From CAVTLG01 sp963735495 (GTDB taxonomy: Bacteria > Chloroflexota > Ktedonobacteria > Ktedonobacterales > Ktedonobacteraceae): a stretch of DNA of 64,000 nt. The stretch lies in the NCBI GenBank assembly GCA_963735495.1, contig CAVTLG010000008.1, positions 372,001-436,000 of the forward strand. Direction: 5' to 3'. Of this stretch, positions 27,571 to 37,401 are shown piece after piece; the stretch's first letter is position 1, and every line of letters begins with the position of its first letter. The position numbers and the translations under genes are program-made. Under the pieces are notes generated by a model. The model was not told the origin of the DNA and made no database searches. It saw only the letters and a program-made list of their open reading frames with translations.

Positions 27571-28629
27571 ATGTTCTGTACCTATTGTAAAACAGCTCGA
27601 GTAGAGAATGAAGCCCCATGCCCATATTGTGGAGCACCTTCGCCACTCCTGGGAAGGTCACAAAATAACAGTTGGGGGATGAGTATGCCAGGCACAGACG
27701 TTGGAGGAAATCCAGCCACAGCATCCAATACGCCATGGGATGCACAGGCACCTCAACTGTCATTTGAAAGTCCCATGCCTGCCTGGTCGCCGCCCAATAC
27801 TCCTGCACAAAATTCTATGCCCGCGTGGTCACAATCAGATATGGCACAAAATCCCATGCCGGGCTGGTCGCAACCAGATATGGCACAAAATGCCGTACAG
27901 GTCCAGGACCCGTTGCCACAGGGACCCGGGCAGGCACTGGTCCCTTATCAAGGTGTACAGTCAGAGATGCGTCAACCAACAATGGCACTGCAAATACTTC
28001 CCGAACAGGCAGCAGAACATTTATTGCCAGCCATCTCTCAAGCACCACAACCAGTCTATGTAGCACCAATGTACACAAAACCACGGCCCATCATTCCGAA
28101 GTATCGCGCGATCAGTGGTTTATTGAGCGTATTGATCGTTGCGCTGCTGCTTTGTGGTGCTGTCGGCTACTATGCTCAGGTCACAGGGAAGCTGAACGCT
28201 ATCGGTATATACCTCGGAACTGCACAACTGCCTGATGTGAATGCCAATGCAGCAAGAACACTGCCTAATCCTCCGATTCAAACCGCCAAAGACCATGGGG
28301 CGGCATTCGCTACCATCCCGGTAGCCAGTACGACATCGGCTGTTGATCCGAAAAGCAACTTTCCACGCGATGTGCAGACCGCATTTACAGTAAATCAAAC
28401 CTTCTATGTGACTTTTACCGTTCTTCATCCCAGTAAAAACGGCACGGTGATGGCAAAATGGTATACCAACAACCAGTTTTATAAGCAAACACCGGATACA
28501 ACAGTGATTAAGGCCAAGGAAACCCAGAACGGTTCCATCGAAGTAGTGTATGGAGTACCAACTGAAGGAGCAGTAGAATTATATTGGAATAACCAACTCG
28601 CTCAGAGGCTCTACTTTGTGGTGAGATAG
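27571..28629 (+). CDS. Zinc-ribbon, Pro/Gln-rich, single-span membrane protein
   Basis: 352 residues. Starts with a CxxC zinc ribbon (FCTYCKTARVENEAPCPYCG). A disordered region (residues ~30-160) follows, with near-repeats of the form NSMPAWSQSDMAQNPMPGWSQPDMA (in parts NSMPAWSQSDMA, NPMPGWSQPDMA). One membrane helix is at ~180-205 (LLSVLIVALLLCGAVGYYA). The extracytoplasmic part ends in a small beta-rich domain (TFTVLHPSKNGTVMAKWY). It belongs with the other zinc-ribbon/transmembrane genes at 29165 and 30542. Cytoplasmic ribbon, outer sensor-like domain; function unknown. Confidence 0.75.
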   Translation: MFCTYCKTARVENEAPCPYCGAPSPLLGRSQNNSWGMSMPGTDVGGNPATASNTPWDAQAPQLSFESPMPAWSPPNTPAQNSMPAWSQSDMAQNPMPGWSQPDMAQNAVQVQDPLPQGPGQALVPYQGVQSEMRQPTMALQILPEQAAEHLLPAISQAPQPVYVAPMYTKPRPIIPKYRAISGLLSVLIVALLLCGAVGYYAQVTGKLNAIGIYLGTAQLPDVNANAARTLPNPPIQTAKDHGAAFATIPVASTTSAVDPKSNFPRDVQTAFTVNQTFYVTFTVLHPSKNGTVMAKWYTNNQFYKQTPDTTVIKAKETQNGSIEVVYGVPTEGAVELYWNNQLAQRLYFVVR

Positions 28630-28683
28630 CAAAAGTTCGCCAGATCAGGCCGCGCTTCCAGCCTGCGTCATGCATTGGGAAAC

Positions 28684-28717
28684 AGCCTGGTAAACTATGC
28701 AGAATATCAACCAGGCT
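28684..28717. terminator. Hairpin between convergent genes
   Basis: AGCCTGGT (28684-28691) pairs with ACCAGGCT (28710-28717) and is followed by TTCCC. Weak T-run, so assignment as a terminator is tentative. Confidence 0.4.
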
Positions 28718-28744
28718 TTCCCAAACTATTCCATCTAGCAGTCA

Positions 28745-29047
28745 CTAGCACACGGTTTCAACCGAAACATCACCGAAGATCTTTACCTGGCAGGCAAGCC
28801 GCAGATTCGGATTCTTCTTGTGGTCACGGCCCAGACGGAATTTCTCCAGGAAGGTCGGTGGATTGGTATTAGATGCAGGTGAAACAACAATACGATCAGA
28901 TGCGCATAAGCCATTGCCATGGCAATTAGCATATTTCCACGCCCCACAGTAAATAGGCACATCATTTTCCAGAGCGGGATAACGTACGCTATCACCCTCG
29001 GGGATCTCCACACGAACATTTTCACGTATATACGTAACGGTTGGCAC
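28745..29047 (-). CDS. [2Fe-2S] ferredoxin-like protein with altered cysteine loop
   Basis: 100 residues of beta-grasp ferredoxin type (TVTYIRENVRVEIPEGDSV, LENDVPIYCGAWK, RLACQVKIFGDVSVE). The family normally has a CxxxxCxxC-like loop ending in a cysteine. Here the loop reads NCHGNGLCASDR: two Cys are in place, the third position is Asp, and an extra Cys precedes it in IYCGAWK. A fourth ligand is in LACQ. The protein could still bind a cluster with a changed ligand set, or have lost it. No partner oxidoreductase gene is adjacent. Confidence 0.75.
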   Translation of the reverse strand: MPTVTYIRENVRVEIPEGDSVRYPALENDVPIYCGAWKYANCHGNGLCASDRIVVSPASNTNPPTFLEKFRLGRDHKKNPNLRLACQVKIFGDVSVETVC

Positions 29048-29164
29048 GACTCTATCCTCCGAAAAGATTTGTTCTTAGCAGGCATAGCCTCTTTATACCC
29101 AGTCAGAGTGTAGCATAGAAGGTGCAGAGCGTCAACCAAAAAGTGGCATGCGGCCCTGACCAAC

Positions 29165-29962
29165 TCACACTGAAGCATTGACAATAATTCTGGTTGGCAC
29201 ACTCGATCCCTGCGCTTCATCCAGCGTGTAAATAGTATGAGTACCCACATTCCAACCATCCGGTACACGAATCTTCACAGAGAAAACGCCCTGCTCATTT
29301 GTGTGCATGATAAGCGGTTTGCCGCTCAAACCCATCACGATCTGATTGTTGTCAATAGTAAAAGCCATGAGGTCGCGTGAACCAAAACCATGACCAGTGA
29401 GCGTGAAGACAGTGCCTACATGTAATAGATTTGGCGAAGCTTGCACCGCAGGCTCCACGCTAGCCGTATGGCTCCTGATCAGCACAAAAGCAATAATGCT
29501 GCTAGCTAGTAAAAAGAAGATGCAAGACATGGCTAGTATCAGCGAAGTAGCGCGCGGGGACAACAGAGCATTGTGAGGCATATAAGGAGGCGGTGAGACC
29601 TTGACAACAGCAGCATCAGATCTTCTGTCAGATCTGGAATGCGTTGTTGCACGATATACTTGCATAACAGGTGCTTCATCAGTATCTGGGAAAATAATCA
29701 GTTCCGGCTCCGGCTGCAACACCTGTTCAGCTTCATCCACAGGCGGACGCCGTACAACAATTTTATTGGATTGATATGGCTGATCTTCAGGATGCAAACC
29801 GAAGTAATGCCCGGCACGATGCGCCGATGCCTGAGGGATGGATGGGGCGGTCACATTTCTGACGACCGGCTTCTTGCGCACAAAGGTTTGCCCGCACAGA
29901 CTACATACCTGCGCATCAGCTCGCTGTAATTTATGACAATATGTACAACGCTTCGTCTGCAT
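29165..29962 (-). CDS. Zinc-ribbon single-span membrane protein with IPT-like outer domain
   Basis: 265 residues. Zinc ribbon at residues ~5-25 (CTYCHKLQRADAQVCSLCGQ), one membrane helix at ~140-162 (SLILAMSCIFFLLASSIIAF), then an outer beta domain with LLHVGTVFTLTGHGFGSRD and VPDGWNVGTHTIYTLD, resembling an IPT/TIG or bacterial immunoglobulin fold. It shares this layout with the genes at 27571 and 30542, and with the ribbon at 4745. Likely a surface protein; role unknown. Confidence 0.75.
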   Translation of the reverse strand: MQTKRCTYCHKLQRADAQVCSLCGQTFVRKKPVVRNVTAPSIPQASAHRAGHYFGLHPEDQPYQSNKIVVRRPPVDEAEQVLQPEPELIIFPDTDEAPVMQVYRATTHSRSDRRSDAAVVKVSPPPYMPHNALLSPRATSLILAMSCIFFLLASSIIAFVLIRSHTASVEPAVQASPNLLHVGTVFTLTGHGFGSRDLMAFTIDNNQIVMGLSGKPLIMHTNEQGVFSVKIRVPDGWNVGTHTIYTLDEAQGSSVPTRIIVNASV

Positions 29963-30541
29963 AAAGCCCTATGCAGGAGAGGCGTGCTAAAGCACGTCAC
30001 CTGCTTCTCCTCTTCTTGCTGCACTATGAAGACATGAATAGACCCATGCCACGGGAATGACTCAACGCGCTCGCGCTAGAGGTCCTATCAGATAAACGTA
30101 GAAGAAGCGCTATTTTCAAGCACGTATTTATGACATCGTCGCCATAAGCATACATTTGCGCTATTTTGGCACCCAGGCAAACGCTCACATGCATACACAC
30201 TGTATATCGTGAATGCATGCAAAAAAATACGAGCAGAGAGACAACTTTGCAGTGCTTACCCAACTTATAGCAGGCTCCGTCTGGTTCAGGAGAGCCGTTT
30301 ATCAACCATGTCTGCTGTCTGCCTTTGTTTCCTCCCCTGGCCTGAAGGCATATGAATCTCCACAAAGAAGGTTTGGATGAGTACCTGTGTACAGTATGAT
30401 ATCCATTGTAGCATATTAGAACAAAAAGACCTGCACAAAGAAAGCTTAAACCAGCTACAAACTCGGTGTGGAGGTAGCGCACTCATTATGAGCGCGCTAC
30501 CTCCACACAATAACGAAGTAGTGACAAAAAAACATACAAGC
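29963..30541. other. Intergenic region with a long perfect palindrome
   Basis: No convincing gene. At 30466-30508 there is a nearly perfect palindrome: GTGTGGAGGTAGCGC pairs with GCGCTACCTCCACAC, with an inner CTCAT-ATGAG stem. No T-run follows on either strand, so it is not a classical terminator; it may end the long leftward BACON gene through another mechanism or be a recombination site. Confidence 0.55.
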
Positions 30542-33500
30542 TTAATTTGAACCCGAAACCATAGGCAGCGTTACATTGACTGAACTACCATTAATGTTGA
30601 CGGGAACGCTGCCAGAATAAGCAGTATTGCTGTTATCAGTGCCATTGCCCGAGATCGTATAGGTGCCATTAGGAATATTCTTAAAGCTAAAGTTCCCCGA
30701 GGCATCAACAGCAGTAGTAGCTACGACAGTCCCATTACTATTGATAAGAGAGACCGTCGCCACCGCAGGCGTGCCGGGAGATGCACAGGACGTCTCACTG
30801 CAAATCGTAGCGGTTCCACTCACAGTAGAACCATTCACAGTCAGCGTCACCGGCACACTCTGTGGACTAGCCTGTACGGTAGCACCGCCGCTACCCATAG
30901 CCGAGACCGTCACCGCACTCGTGTACTGTCCCGGAGTGAGATTTGCAGCATTCACGCTCACACCAACAGAGCCGCTCCCTCCACTGCCACTCACAGCAGA
31001 TAACGCCAACCAGCCACTACTCCCCGCATCAGTTCCAACACTCCAGGAAACCGGGAGAGCACAATTGCCCGTTGTACTAAAGGCCAGATTTTGTACGTTA
31101 GACGTCTGTCCCTGCGTGACAGAGAAGGTCAGACCATTACCACCGACTATCTGGAGCGTACAAGCCTGGAAGACGGTGAGAGTGACCGTAAAGACCTGTG
31201 GACTCCCCTGCGCCGCAGTGCCGGATGCATCAGTCGCCGAGACAAAAACGCGGGTCTGATAAATACCGGGAGCAAGGCCCGCGATATTAGGAGTAACACT
31301 TACTGTCGACGCTCCGCCATTCGCCCCTAAGGTGCCGCTAGAAGGCGAGATCGATAGCCAGGATGCAGAGCTGGTCAGAGATGCACTCCAACTCACAGGC
31401 CAGCTACAATCCCCCGAGGCCGTGATGCTCTCCGTCTGGGTAGTCGGATTACTTTGCCCCTGCGTCGCGCTAAAAGCAAGCGTACTAGCAGTAGGCTGCG
31501 AAAGCGTACAGGGCGGAGACACCATAAAGTTGATCAGGATAGTTTGCGGACTTCCAGCAGCGAGATTACCGTTTTCATCAGAACCTTCCACTGTTACCTG
31601 TCCAGCATATTCGCCGGGACTCAACCCACTATCGTTGGCACTCACATTAATCGTCAACTGCCCGGTCTGTCCTGGTTGGATAGTACCTCCCGTTGGAGAG
31701 ACTCCCAACCAGGAAGTTGCCAGCAATTGGACAGCAGTATGCCAGAGCAATGGAGTTCCACCCGTATTGGTAATCGTGACGACCTGACCAGGTGGATCGT
31801 CAGCCCCCTCGGTCGTACTAAAGTTGAGATTAAGCGGTGCCGCTCCAAGAATGGGCGCAGTCGGAGGAGGAGGTGACTGCACAGTCAGTTGTACCGCTAG
31901 AGATTGTGTACTCTGCGGCAAGGTGATAATCACCTCTCCATTATAGGTGCCAGGCGCTAACTGGAGCGTATTCACACTGACAGCTACCGCACCGGTATTG
32001 CCTTTCAATTGGCCCTGCGTTGGCGTCGCTGAGAGCCAGCTAGCAGAAGAAGTGGCAGACCAGGAAATCGTACCGGTGCAATATCCCATCGCTTCCAGGG
32101 TTACGGCTTGATTAGCCGGGCCAGCCTGCCCAGAAACAGCCGTAAAAGACATACTGCCAGTATTGAGAGAGATGCCACAACGCGGCTCCACAATCAGAGA
32201 AACAGACACAGTTTCAGGGCTATTTAATGCCGTATGATGCGGACTCACATCGAATACAAGCGTCGTGTTATAGGTTCCCGGCAACAGAGCGCTACTGTTT
32301 ACCTTCAAGCGTATCAAGCTCGTTCCGCCCGGTAAGATCTTCCCAGATGTCTGCTGCGGATTTAACCAGTTAAGAGCATGGCTAATAGCACTGGAAAATG
32401 GCGCGTCACCACCTAACGACATGGGCGTATTGTCACCTATCATCCAGTAAAGCGGCTGCTTGCCAGGATTGCTTACCTGTAGGAACTGATCCTGCGGATT
32501 ACCATTGCCATCTACCGCCGTAAAAGTCGCCAGGGCCGGAGTGACCGAGAGCACAGCCCCAACATTATGCGGTAAAGGCAGCACAGTCATACTCGCCTGC
32601 ACAGTTTGTGTAGGCCCCACATTCGAAGCAAAGGTCAATGTGCCAGAGTAATCTTTAGGCGTGAGATTCGTACGCTGAACGGCTACCGAAATCGTCTGAG
32701 CGTCGCTAAAGGTGCCCTGGCTGGGCGAAATTAAGAGCCAGGACTGATCGCTGCTCGCCGACCACGCAATAGTACCACTTCCACCATTCCGCAGTTCTAA
32801 TTGCTGAATAGTATTCGCGCCCTGTATATCAGATCCGAAATCGAGCTGCGTCGTTACCAGCAATAGATGCGCAGGGCGCGTTGGACCCGCATTAATACGT
32901 AATGTTGCGTTGGCAGTATGACGATCCGCGATATCTTCAGCCTCAATGGTATGACTACCCGGGTCCCATGAACTCTCAATTGCCATATTTACATCTGCTG
33001 CCCCATTTACGTCAACAAGCACCGGGTTGCTAGCACCGTTCAAATACACCTGTTGTGCTATGTCACGCGTCAAAAATACTTGCGTAGAAGGCGGGAAATT
33101 GCGAATATGCAGGGTAATAGTCTGGCCATATGTGACTATATTCTGCGAAAGGGTGAGAGAAGGTGGCAAATCGCTCGTCGGCGTCGTCTTGTGATGATTG
33201 TGCATAAAGGCCATAGATAGCAGAGCAGTATCAACCACCAACGCAATAATAGCAAAAGTAATCAGGCTCGCAAATACGAAACGTAAACGCTTCGTCGGTC
33301 CGCGTCGCGCAAATGGCGTGACATCTGCTAATCCAGTCGAGATCGCAAGGCGCATATCTTCTTCTTCGATGCGCGTGATCTCCGAGTTTGACGGAAAACG
33401 GCGCGATTGGAGCGGATCATGCTGACTTTGCCAATCATCATGCTCATCTATGTCGGGATCGGGATCGGGGTCGCGCAACCAATCGGGGAGGCTCTTCTCC

Positions 33501-34123
33501 ATTGCCGGTGAACCTGGATGAGTGCTAAAGAATGTCTGTGGCAATGGTGTACTATCACGTCGAATATCATCAGAAATATCATGGAGACGAGCCAGGCGAG
33601 AAGCACGGGGAGAACGATGACCCTGTACACTTGCCTGTTCTACAGAAGCAATGAGCCGTGCAGCATTGTTTAGCTTCAAGAGAGATTGCTCTGCAATGCC
33701 GGGCTGAGTTGCATAAGCATTGCGTGAAGATGAAAGAGGTTGCGAACCTTCCGGTGGAGTCAACGGCATTTGATACGTGCCAGCTACTGGTTCCTCAGCC
33801 AGCAGAGCATCAAAAGATGCATCGATTGGCGGCATATCTGCATGGAAGTCATCCCGCCCGTTGTCTGTATACAGCCGAGCAGTCACCTCAGGTACAGTAT
33901 CCTCGCCCCTAGGAGTAACAGCTCGCTCAAGCAGGAAATCTTCGCCCTTGAGTTCTTCTACTCCCTCTTGCCAGGATGATGGAGACACAAACCCAGGTAC
34001 GACTACACCCGAGACATCAACCGCGACCGACCATTGTCCTTGCAAATGTAAATCTGATCGACACTGATCGCAGAACATAGATATAGCATTACATGGTTTA
34101 TTGCAACGTAAACACTGATTCAT
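30542..34123 (-). CDS. Large surface protein: zinc ribbon, one membrane span, BACON-type repeats
   Basis: 1193 residues. Zinc ribbon at residues 4-24 (CLRCNKPCNAISMFCDQCRS), disordered acidic region, one membrane helix at ~280-305 (FVFASLITFAIIALVVDTA), then a long extracytoplasmic region with repeats carrying SWLxxSPxxG signatures (SWLLISPSQGTF, SWLSATPTQGQL, SWLGVSPTGGTI, SWLSISPSSGTL), typical of BACON or immunoglobulin-like modules. The C-terminus resembles a carboxypeptidase regulatory or SdrD B-type domain (VDASGNFSFKNIPNGTYTISGN). Probably binds polysaccharide or mucin-like material outside the cell. Upstream 34124-34665 has no gene. Confidence 0.8.
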   Translation of the reverse strand: MNQCLRCNKPCNAISMFCDQCRSDLHLQGQWSVAVDVSGVVVPGFVSPSSWQEGVEELKGEDFLLERAVTPRGEDTVPEVTARLYTDNGRDDFHADMPPIDASFDALLAEEPVAGTYQMPLTPPEGSQPLSSSRNAYATQPGIAEQSLLKLNNAARLIASVEQASVQGHRSPRASRLARLHDISDDIRRDSTPLPQTFFSTHPGSPAMEKSLPDWLRDPDPDPDIDEHDDWQSQHDPLQSRRFPSNSEITRIEEEDMRLAISTGLADVTPFARRGPTKRLRFVFASLITFAIIALVVDTALLSMAFMHNHHKTTPTSDLPPSLTLSQNIVTYGQTITLHIRNFPPSTQVFLTRDIAQQVYLNGASNPVLVDVNGAADVNMAIESSWDPGSHTIEAEDIADRHTANATLRINAGPTRPAHLLLVTTQLDFGSDIQGANTIQQLELRNGGSGTIAWSASSDQSWLLISPSQGTFSDAQTISVAVQRTNLTPKDYSGTLTFASNVGPTQTVQASMTVLPLPHNVGAVLSVTPALATFTAVDGNGNPQDQFLQVSNPGKQPLYWMIGDNTPMSLGGDAPFSSAISHALNWLNPQQTSGKILPGGTSLIRLKVNSSALLPGTYNTTLVFDVSPHHTALNSPETVSVSLIVEPRCGISLNTGSMSFTAVSGQAGPANQAVTLEAMGYCTGTISWSATSSASWLSATPTQGQLKGNTGAVAVSVNTLQLAPGTYNGEVIITLPQSTQSLAVQLTVQSPPPPTAPILGAAPLNLNFSTTEGADDPPGQVVTITNTGGTPLLWHTAVQLLATSWLGVSPTGGTIQPGQTGQLTINVSANDSGLSPGEYAGQVTVEGSDENGNLAAGSPQTILINFMVSPPCTLSQPTASTLAFSATQGQSNPTTQTESITASGDCSWPVSWSASLTSSASWLSISPSSGTLGANGGASTVSVTPNIAGLAPGIYQTRVFVSATDASGTAAQGSPQVFTVTLTVFQACTLQIVGGNGLTFSVTQGQTSNVQNLAFSTTGNCALPVSWSVGTDAGSSGWLALSAVSGSGGSGSVGVSVNAANLTPGQYTSAVTVSAMGSGGATVQASPQSVPVTLTVNGSTVSGTATICSETSCASPGTPAVATVSLINSNGTVVATTAVDASGNFSFKNIPNGTYTISGNGTDNSNTAYSGSVPVNINGSSVNVTLPMVSGSN

Positions 34124-34665
34124 ATCCTATCTCTTCTTGCAAAATAGAAACCCCTACACTCAAACTTCACTATTTCGTCTGTTAAAAAGAGAACGCACGA
34201 AGCTGCAACATATGACTTTTCAGCCAATGACAAGCATATGTCACGAGAAAACTTCGCGTTCAACGCAAAAGAGGAAATACTGCCCATCTTCCCAAGATAT
34301 CCCTGCAAAGAGAAAGTAAGCAGCGCATATTGCTCCTTACTAGAAATGATCAGCCTCCCCTTTCCATGCACAAGACGTCCGCCCTCTATTGCCCATCGGA
34401 GATCTCATTGTCAACTTCCAGAAAATAGAGTTTCTCATTCTCAACTGAATTTTCGACTTTAAATAAATCCTATGAATATAACGTTGGCATGAAGGAATTT
34501 GTCACATCGGGGAAACGGAGTACTATATTAAAGTCATGACGCAGGTTCCACATGCAGGGTGCAGCAGAATATTAGAGTATAAAAGCGCCAATTGCATAAC
34601 GTTGTTGATCGAGGATAGCAGGCAGGGCGGCCTGAGGCCGCCCCAGCACGCTTCTGGTCGGAGGA
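34124..34665. other. Intergenic region
   Basis: No gene seen. A GC-rich hairpin GGGCGGCC-TGA-GGCCGCCC at about 34625-34643 lies just past the end of pheT and could end that transcript. The rest is AT-richer and should hold the promoter of the BACON-type gene. Confidence 0.45.
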
Positions 34666-37195
34666 CTAACGCAAATTTGCGCCAAACTCGGCGTGCAGAG
34701 CATGGATAATACGCTCCTGCAAAGTGTTCGCCTCAGCATCAGTCAGTGTGCGATCTTGAGCTTGATAGATCAATGCATAGGTCAGATTCTTTTTGCCAGC
34801 GGGAATCGGTGCGCCAGTGTAGACATCGAAAAGTACTACTGCACGTAAGAGATCACCCCCATTGCGCTCAATCGCCTGCTGGATATCTTGCGCCGCCACG
34901 TGCTGATCTACGATCAGAGCCAGGTCGCGGGTAAGTTCCTGGTGACGAGAAATTGGCGTGTAAGTCCAGCGTTGCGGTACTGCCGCATAGAGCTGCTCCA
35001 GGTCCAATTCACAGAGATATGCGCGGTCAGGAAGATCATAACGCTGCTGCACAACCGGGTGCACCTCACCCAACACGCCAGCAGGACTGAATAGCTCCTC
35101 ACCAGTGGCAGAAAGATGCGCTAATTCCAGCAGTGCGCAACGGCCTGGATGAAAGGTTGGATGCTGCGTTGGTGTGAAACGATAGCGTGCAATATGCAGC
35201 CCGGCCAGCAGTGTTTCTACGATGCCTTTGAGATCATAAAAATCCGCCGGTCGCGCCAGTTCAGCCACCCACGAAATCTCAGCTGGACCACACAGTGCAA
35301 TACCCACTGAACGTCGTTCATCAGGAAGCTTATGCGGATCTTTCGCAGGCAGGTACCGTCGTCCGACCTCAAAGAAACGTAGCCCGGCCTTATTGCGCTT
35401 ACTATTCTCCTGTACCGTCTCCAGTAAGCTGCTCAGCAGCGTCAGCCGCAACACTTCTAGATCAGCACTCAATGGATTCGCCAGCGTGACGGCAGACAGC
35501 ATGCGTGGATCAAACGGAGCCAGCGCCGTAGCAGTGCCAGCCGTAGCGACCGCCGTCGCCGTGGCTGAACCAGTTGGATGCTGTAAGAGGACCTGGGCCG
35601 AGCGCTCATCGACCTGGGACAGCACGTTGAGCATACGCGCTCAACTGGTCAGCGTATACGTTACGATCTCATTGAGTCCCGCGCCGATCAGCAGTGCACG
35701 AACAGCCTGTTCACGCTCGAACCAGCGGTCAATTACTTGCTCCGGTAAAGGTCCGGTGGGAATAGTGCTCGGAATACGCTCATAACCAAGCAGACGAATC
35801 ACTTCTTCAACCAGGTCCGCGCTTTCATTGATATCGGAACGATAGGTTGGCACAGTTACCTGCATTGTGCGCCCTTGCTCGTCCGCCTCAACAGTGAATT
35901 CAAGCGCGCTCAACGCATCCACCACCTCGTGTTGTGTCACTTTCATAGCGGTCAGCCACTCAACTTCATCCGTAGAAAAAGCGAGCGTGCGCGGCTGTAC
36001 AGGCTCAGGATACTGGTCAACAATGCCTGGATGAACAGTACCGCCAGCCAGCTCGGCCATTAATTGTACTGCGCGATTGGTACCGGCAATCACGAGTTTC
36101 TGGATCAAGCCCCTTCTCAAAGCGACTGGAGGCGTCCGTACGCAATCCCAGTGCAGTCGAGGTACGACGAATACTGGCCCCCTTGAAGTTTGCTGCCTCC
36201 AGCAAGATCGTCGTGGTTTTGTCGCTCACTTCGCTCTTCGCGCCACCCATCACACCCGCAATAGCCGTTGGCCCAGTGGGATCAGTGATAAGCAACATAT
36301 CAGGCGTCAGGTGACGCTTTACGCCGTCGAGCGTCGTCAATGTCTCGCCCTCATAGGCACGGCGCACGATGATATGCTGCTCAGGCACCAGTTCGTAGTC
36401 GAAAGCATGTAAAGGTTGACCAAACTCTAGCATCACATAATTGGTGATATCGACGATATTGCTGATGGGACGCATGCCAGCAGCCAGCAGACGGCGTCCC
36501 ATCCAACTGGGCGATGGTCCAATCTTCACGTTGCTAACGACACGAGCCGTATAGCGTGGACAAAGGTCAGGCGCAGTTATCGTTACCTTCACCAGTTCCT
36601 CGGCAGGAGTGCCTTGTTCGTGCAGGAGCGGTTGAGGGATGTGCAAAGGTTGCCCGGTCAGTGCAGCGACTTCACGCGCGATACCAATCACCGACGAGAG
36701 GTCTCCACGATGGGCCTTGATCGCAAAATCGAACACGACCTCACCCAGCACATCCACCAATTTTTGTCCGATGGCCGTCTCTGGATCGAGAATGTAGATG
36801 CCTGCATGGTCACTACTAATAGCGAGTTCGCGCGGTGAACAGAGCATGCCTTGCGAAACATAGCCCATTTTGCGCGTCTCACTGATGGTGATATCGCCAA
36901 CCTGCGCACCCGGCAAAGCCAGCGGCACCTTATCTCCCTGCTTGATATTGGGAGCACCACAAATGACGTTCAAGCGCTGTGTACCAGTATCTATCTGCGT
37001 ATAGTTGAGATGATCCGAGTCTGCAACTTTCTCCAGACTGACGATTTGCGCGGTGATGATCTTGTCGCCCCAATTTTTCCCGATGTAATCAATGGCGTCA
37101 ACTTCCAGTCCCGCCATGGTTAAGATATGCGCCAGGTCCTCAGGCGACATCTGTATGTCGACATAATCTTTGAGCCAGCTCAAAGGTACTCTCAT
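34666..37195 (-). pseudogene. pheT: Phenylalanine-tRNA ligase beta subunit, frameshifted and with an in-frame TGA
   Basis: Together the parts code for a full-length PheT of about 842 residues, starting MRVPLSWLKDYVDIQ with the tRNA-binding (OB-fold) domain, B3/B4 editing region, B5 core and the C-terminal anticodon-binding FDX domain (DLTRDLA, QDRTLTDAEA). Two lesions are seen. A surplus base in AAA at 36097-36099 shifts the frame after RFEKGLDPE (expected continuation LVIAGTNRA). A TGA at 35641-35643 lies in the third part of the gene between TYTLTS and ARMLNVL, where CGA is expected. PheT is essential, so either another copy exists, the sequence has errors, or the locus is recoded. It follows pheS, with a 206-base gap holding a structured leader element. 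Confidence 0.85.
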
Positions 37196-37212
37196 AACGA
37201 CTTTTTCTCCTT

Positions 37213-37294
37213 ATATTGCCTTGCATTCAGATGAGAAATGTGTCGCAGCACATTTCTAGCCACGAAAGTGGCGTTTCCGAATGTCTATGGGTAT
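37213..37294 (-). repeat. 84-bp three-stem leader element, copy 2
   Basis: Minus-strand copy of the 10747-10830 element. It retains both inner hairpins, including AGAAATGTGC with GCACATTTCT, and the outer stem with a G-U-compatible change. It ends 18 bases before the pheT start codon, so it would form a structured leader inside the pheS-pheT intergenic gap. Confidence 0.8.
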
Positions 37295-37401
37295 TAGCGT
37301 ATATCTTAGCAGAAGACTTTTTTGTGCATTTTACACTCATGCCAGACATACTCTTCATCCATTTATGCTATTATTTCAGAAATGCTATAAGCTACTTGTT
37401 G

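Noticed and set aside
30024..30482. Open frame of 152 codons in the 30-kb intergenic region
   Set aside because: Cys- and Leu-rich translation with no family features; it ends in low-complexity text and overlaps the palindrome region. Probably chance.
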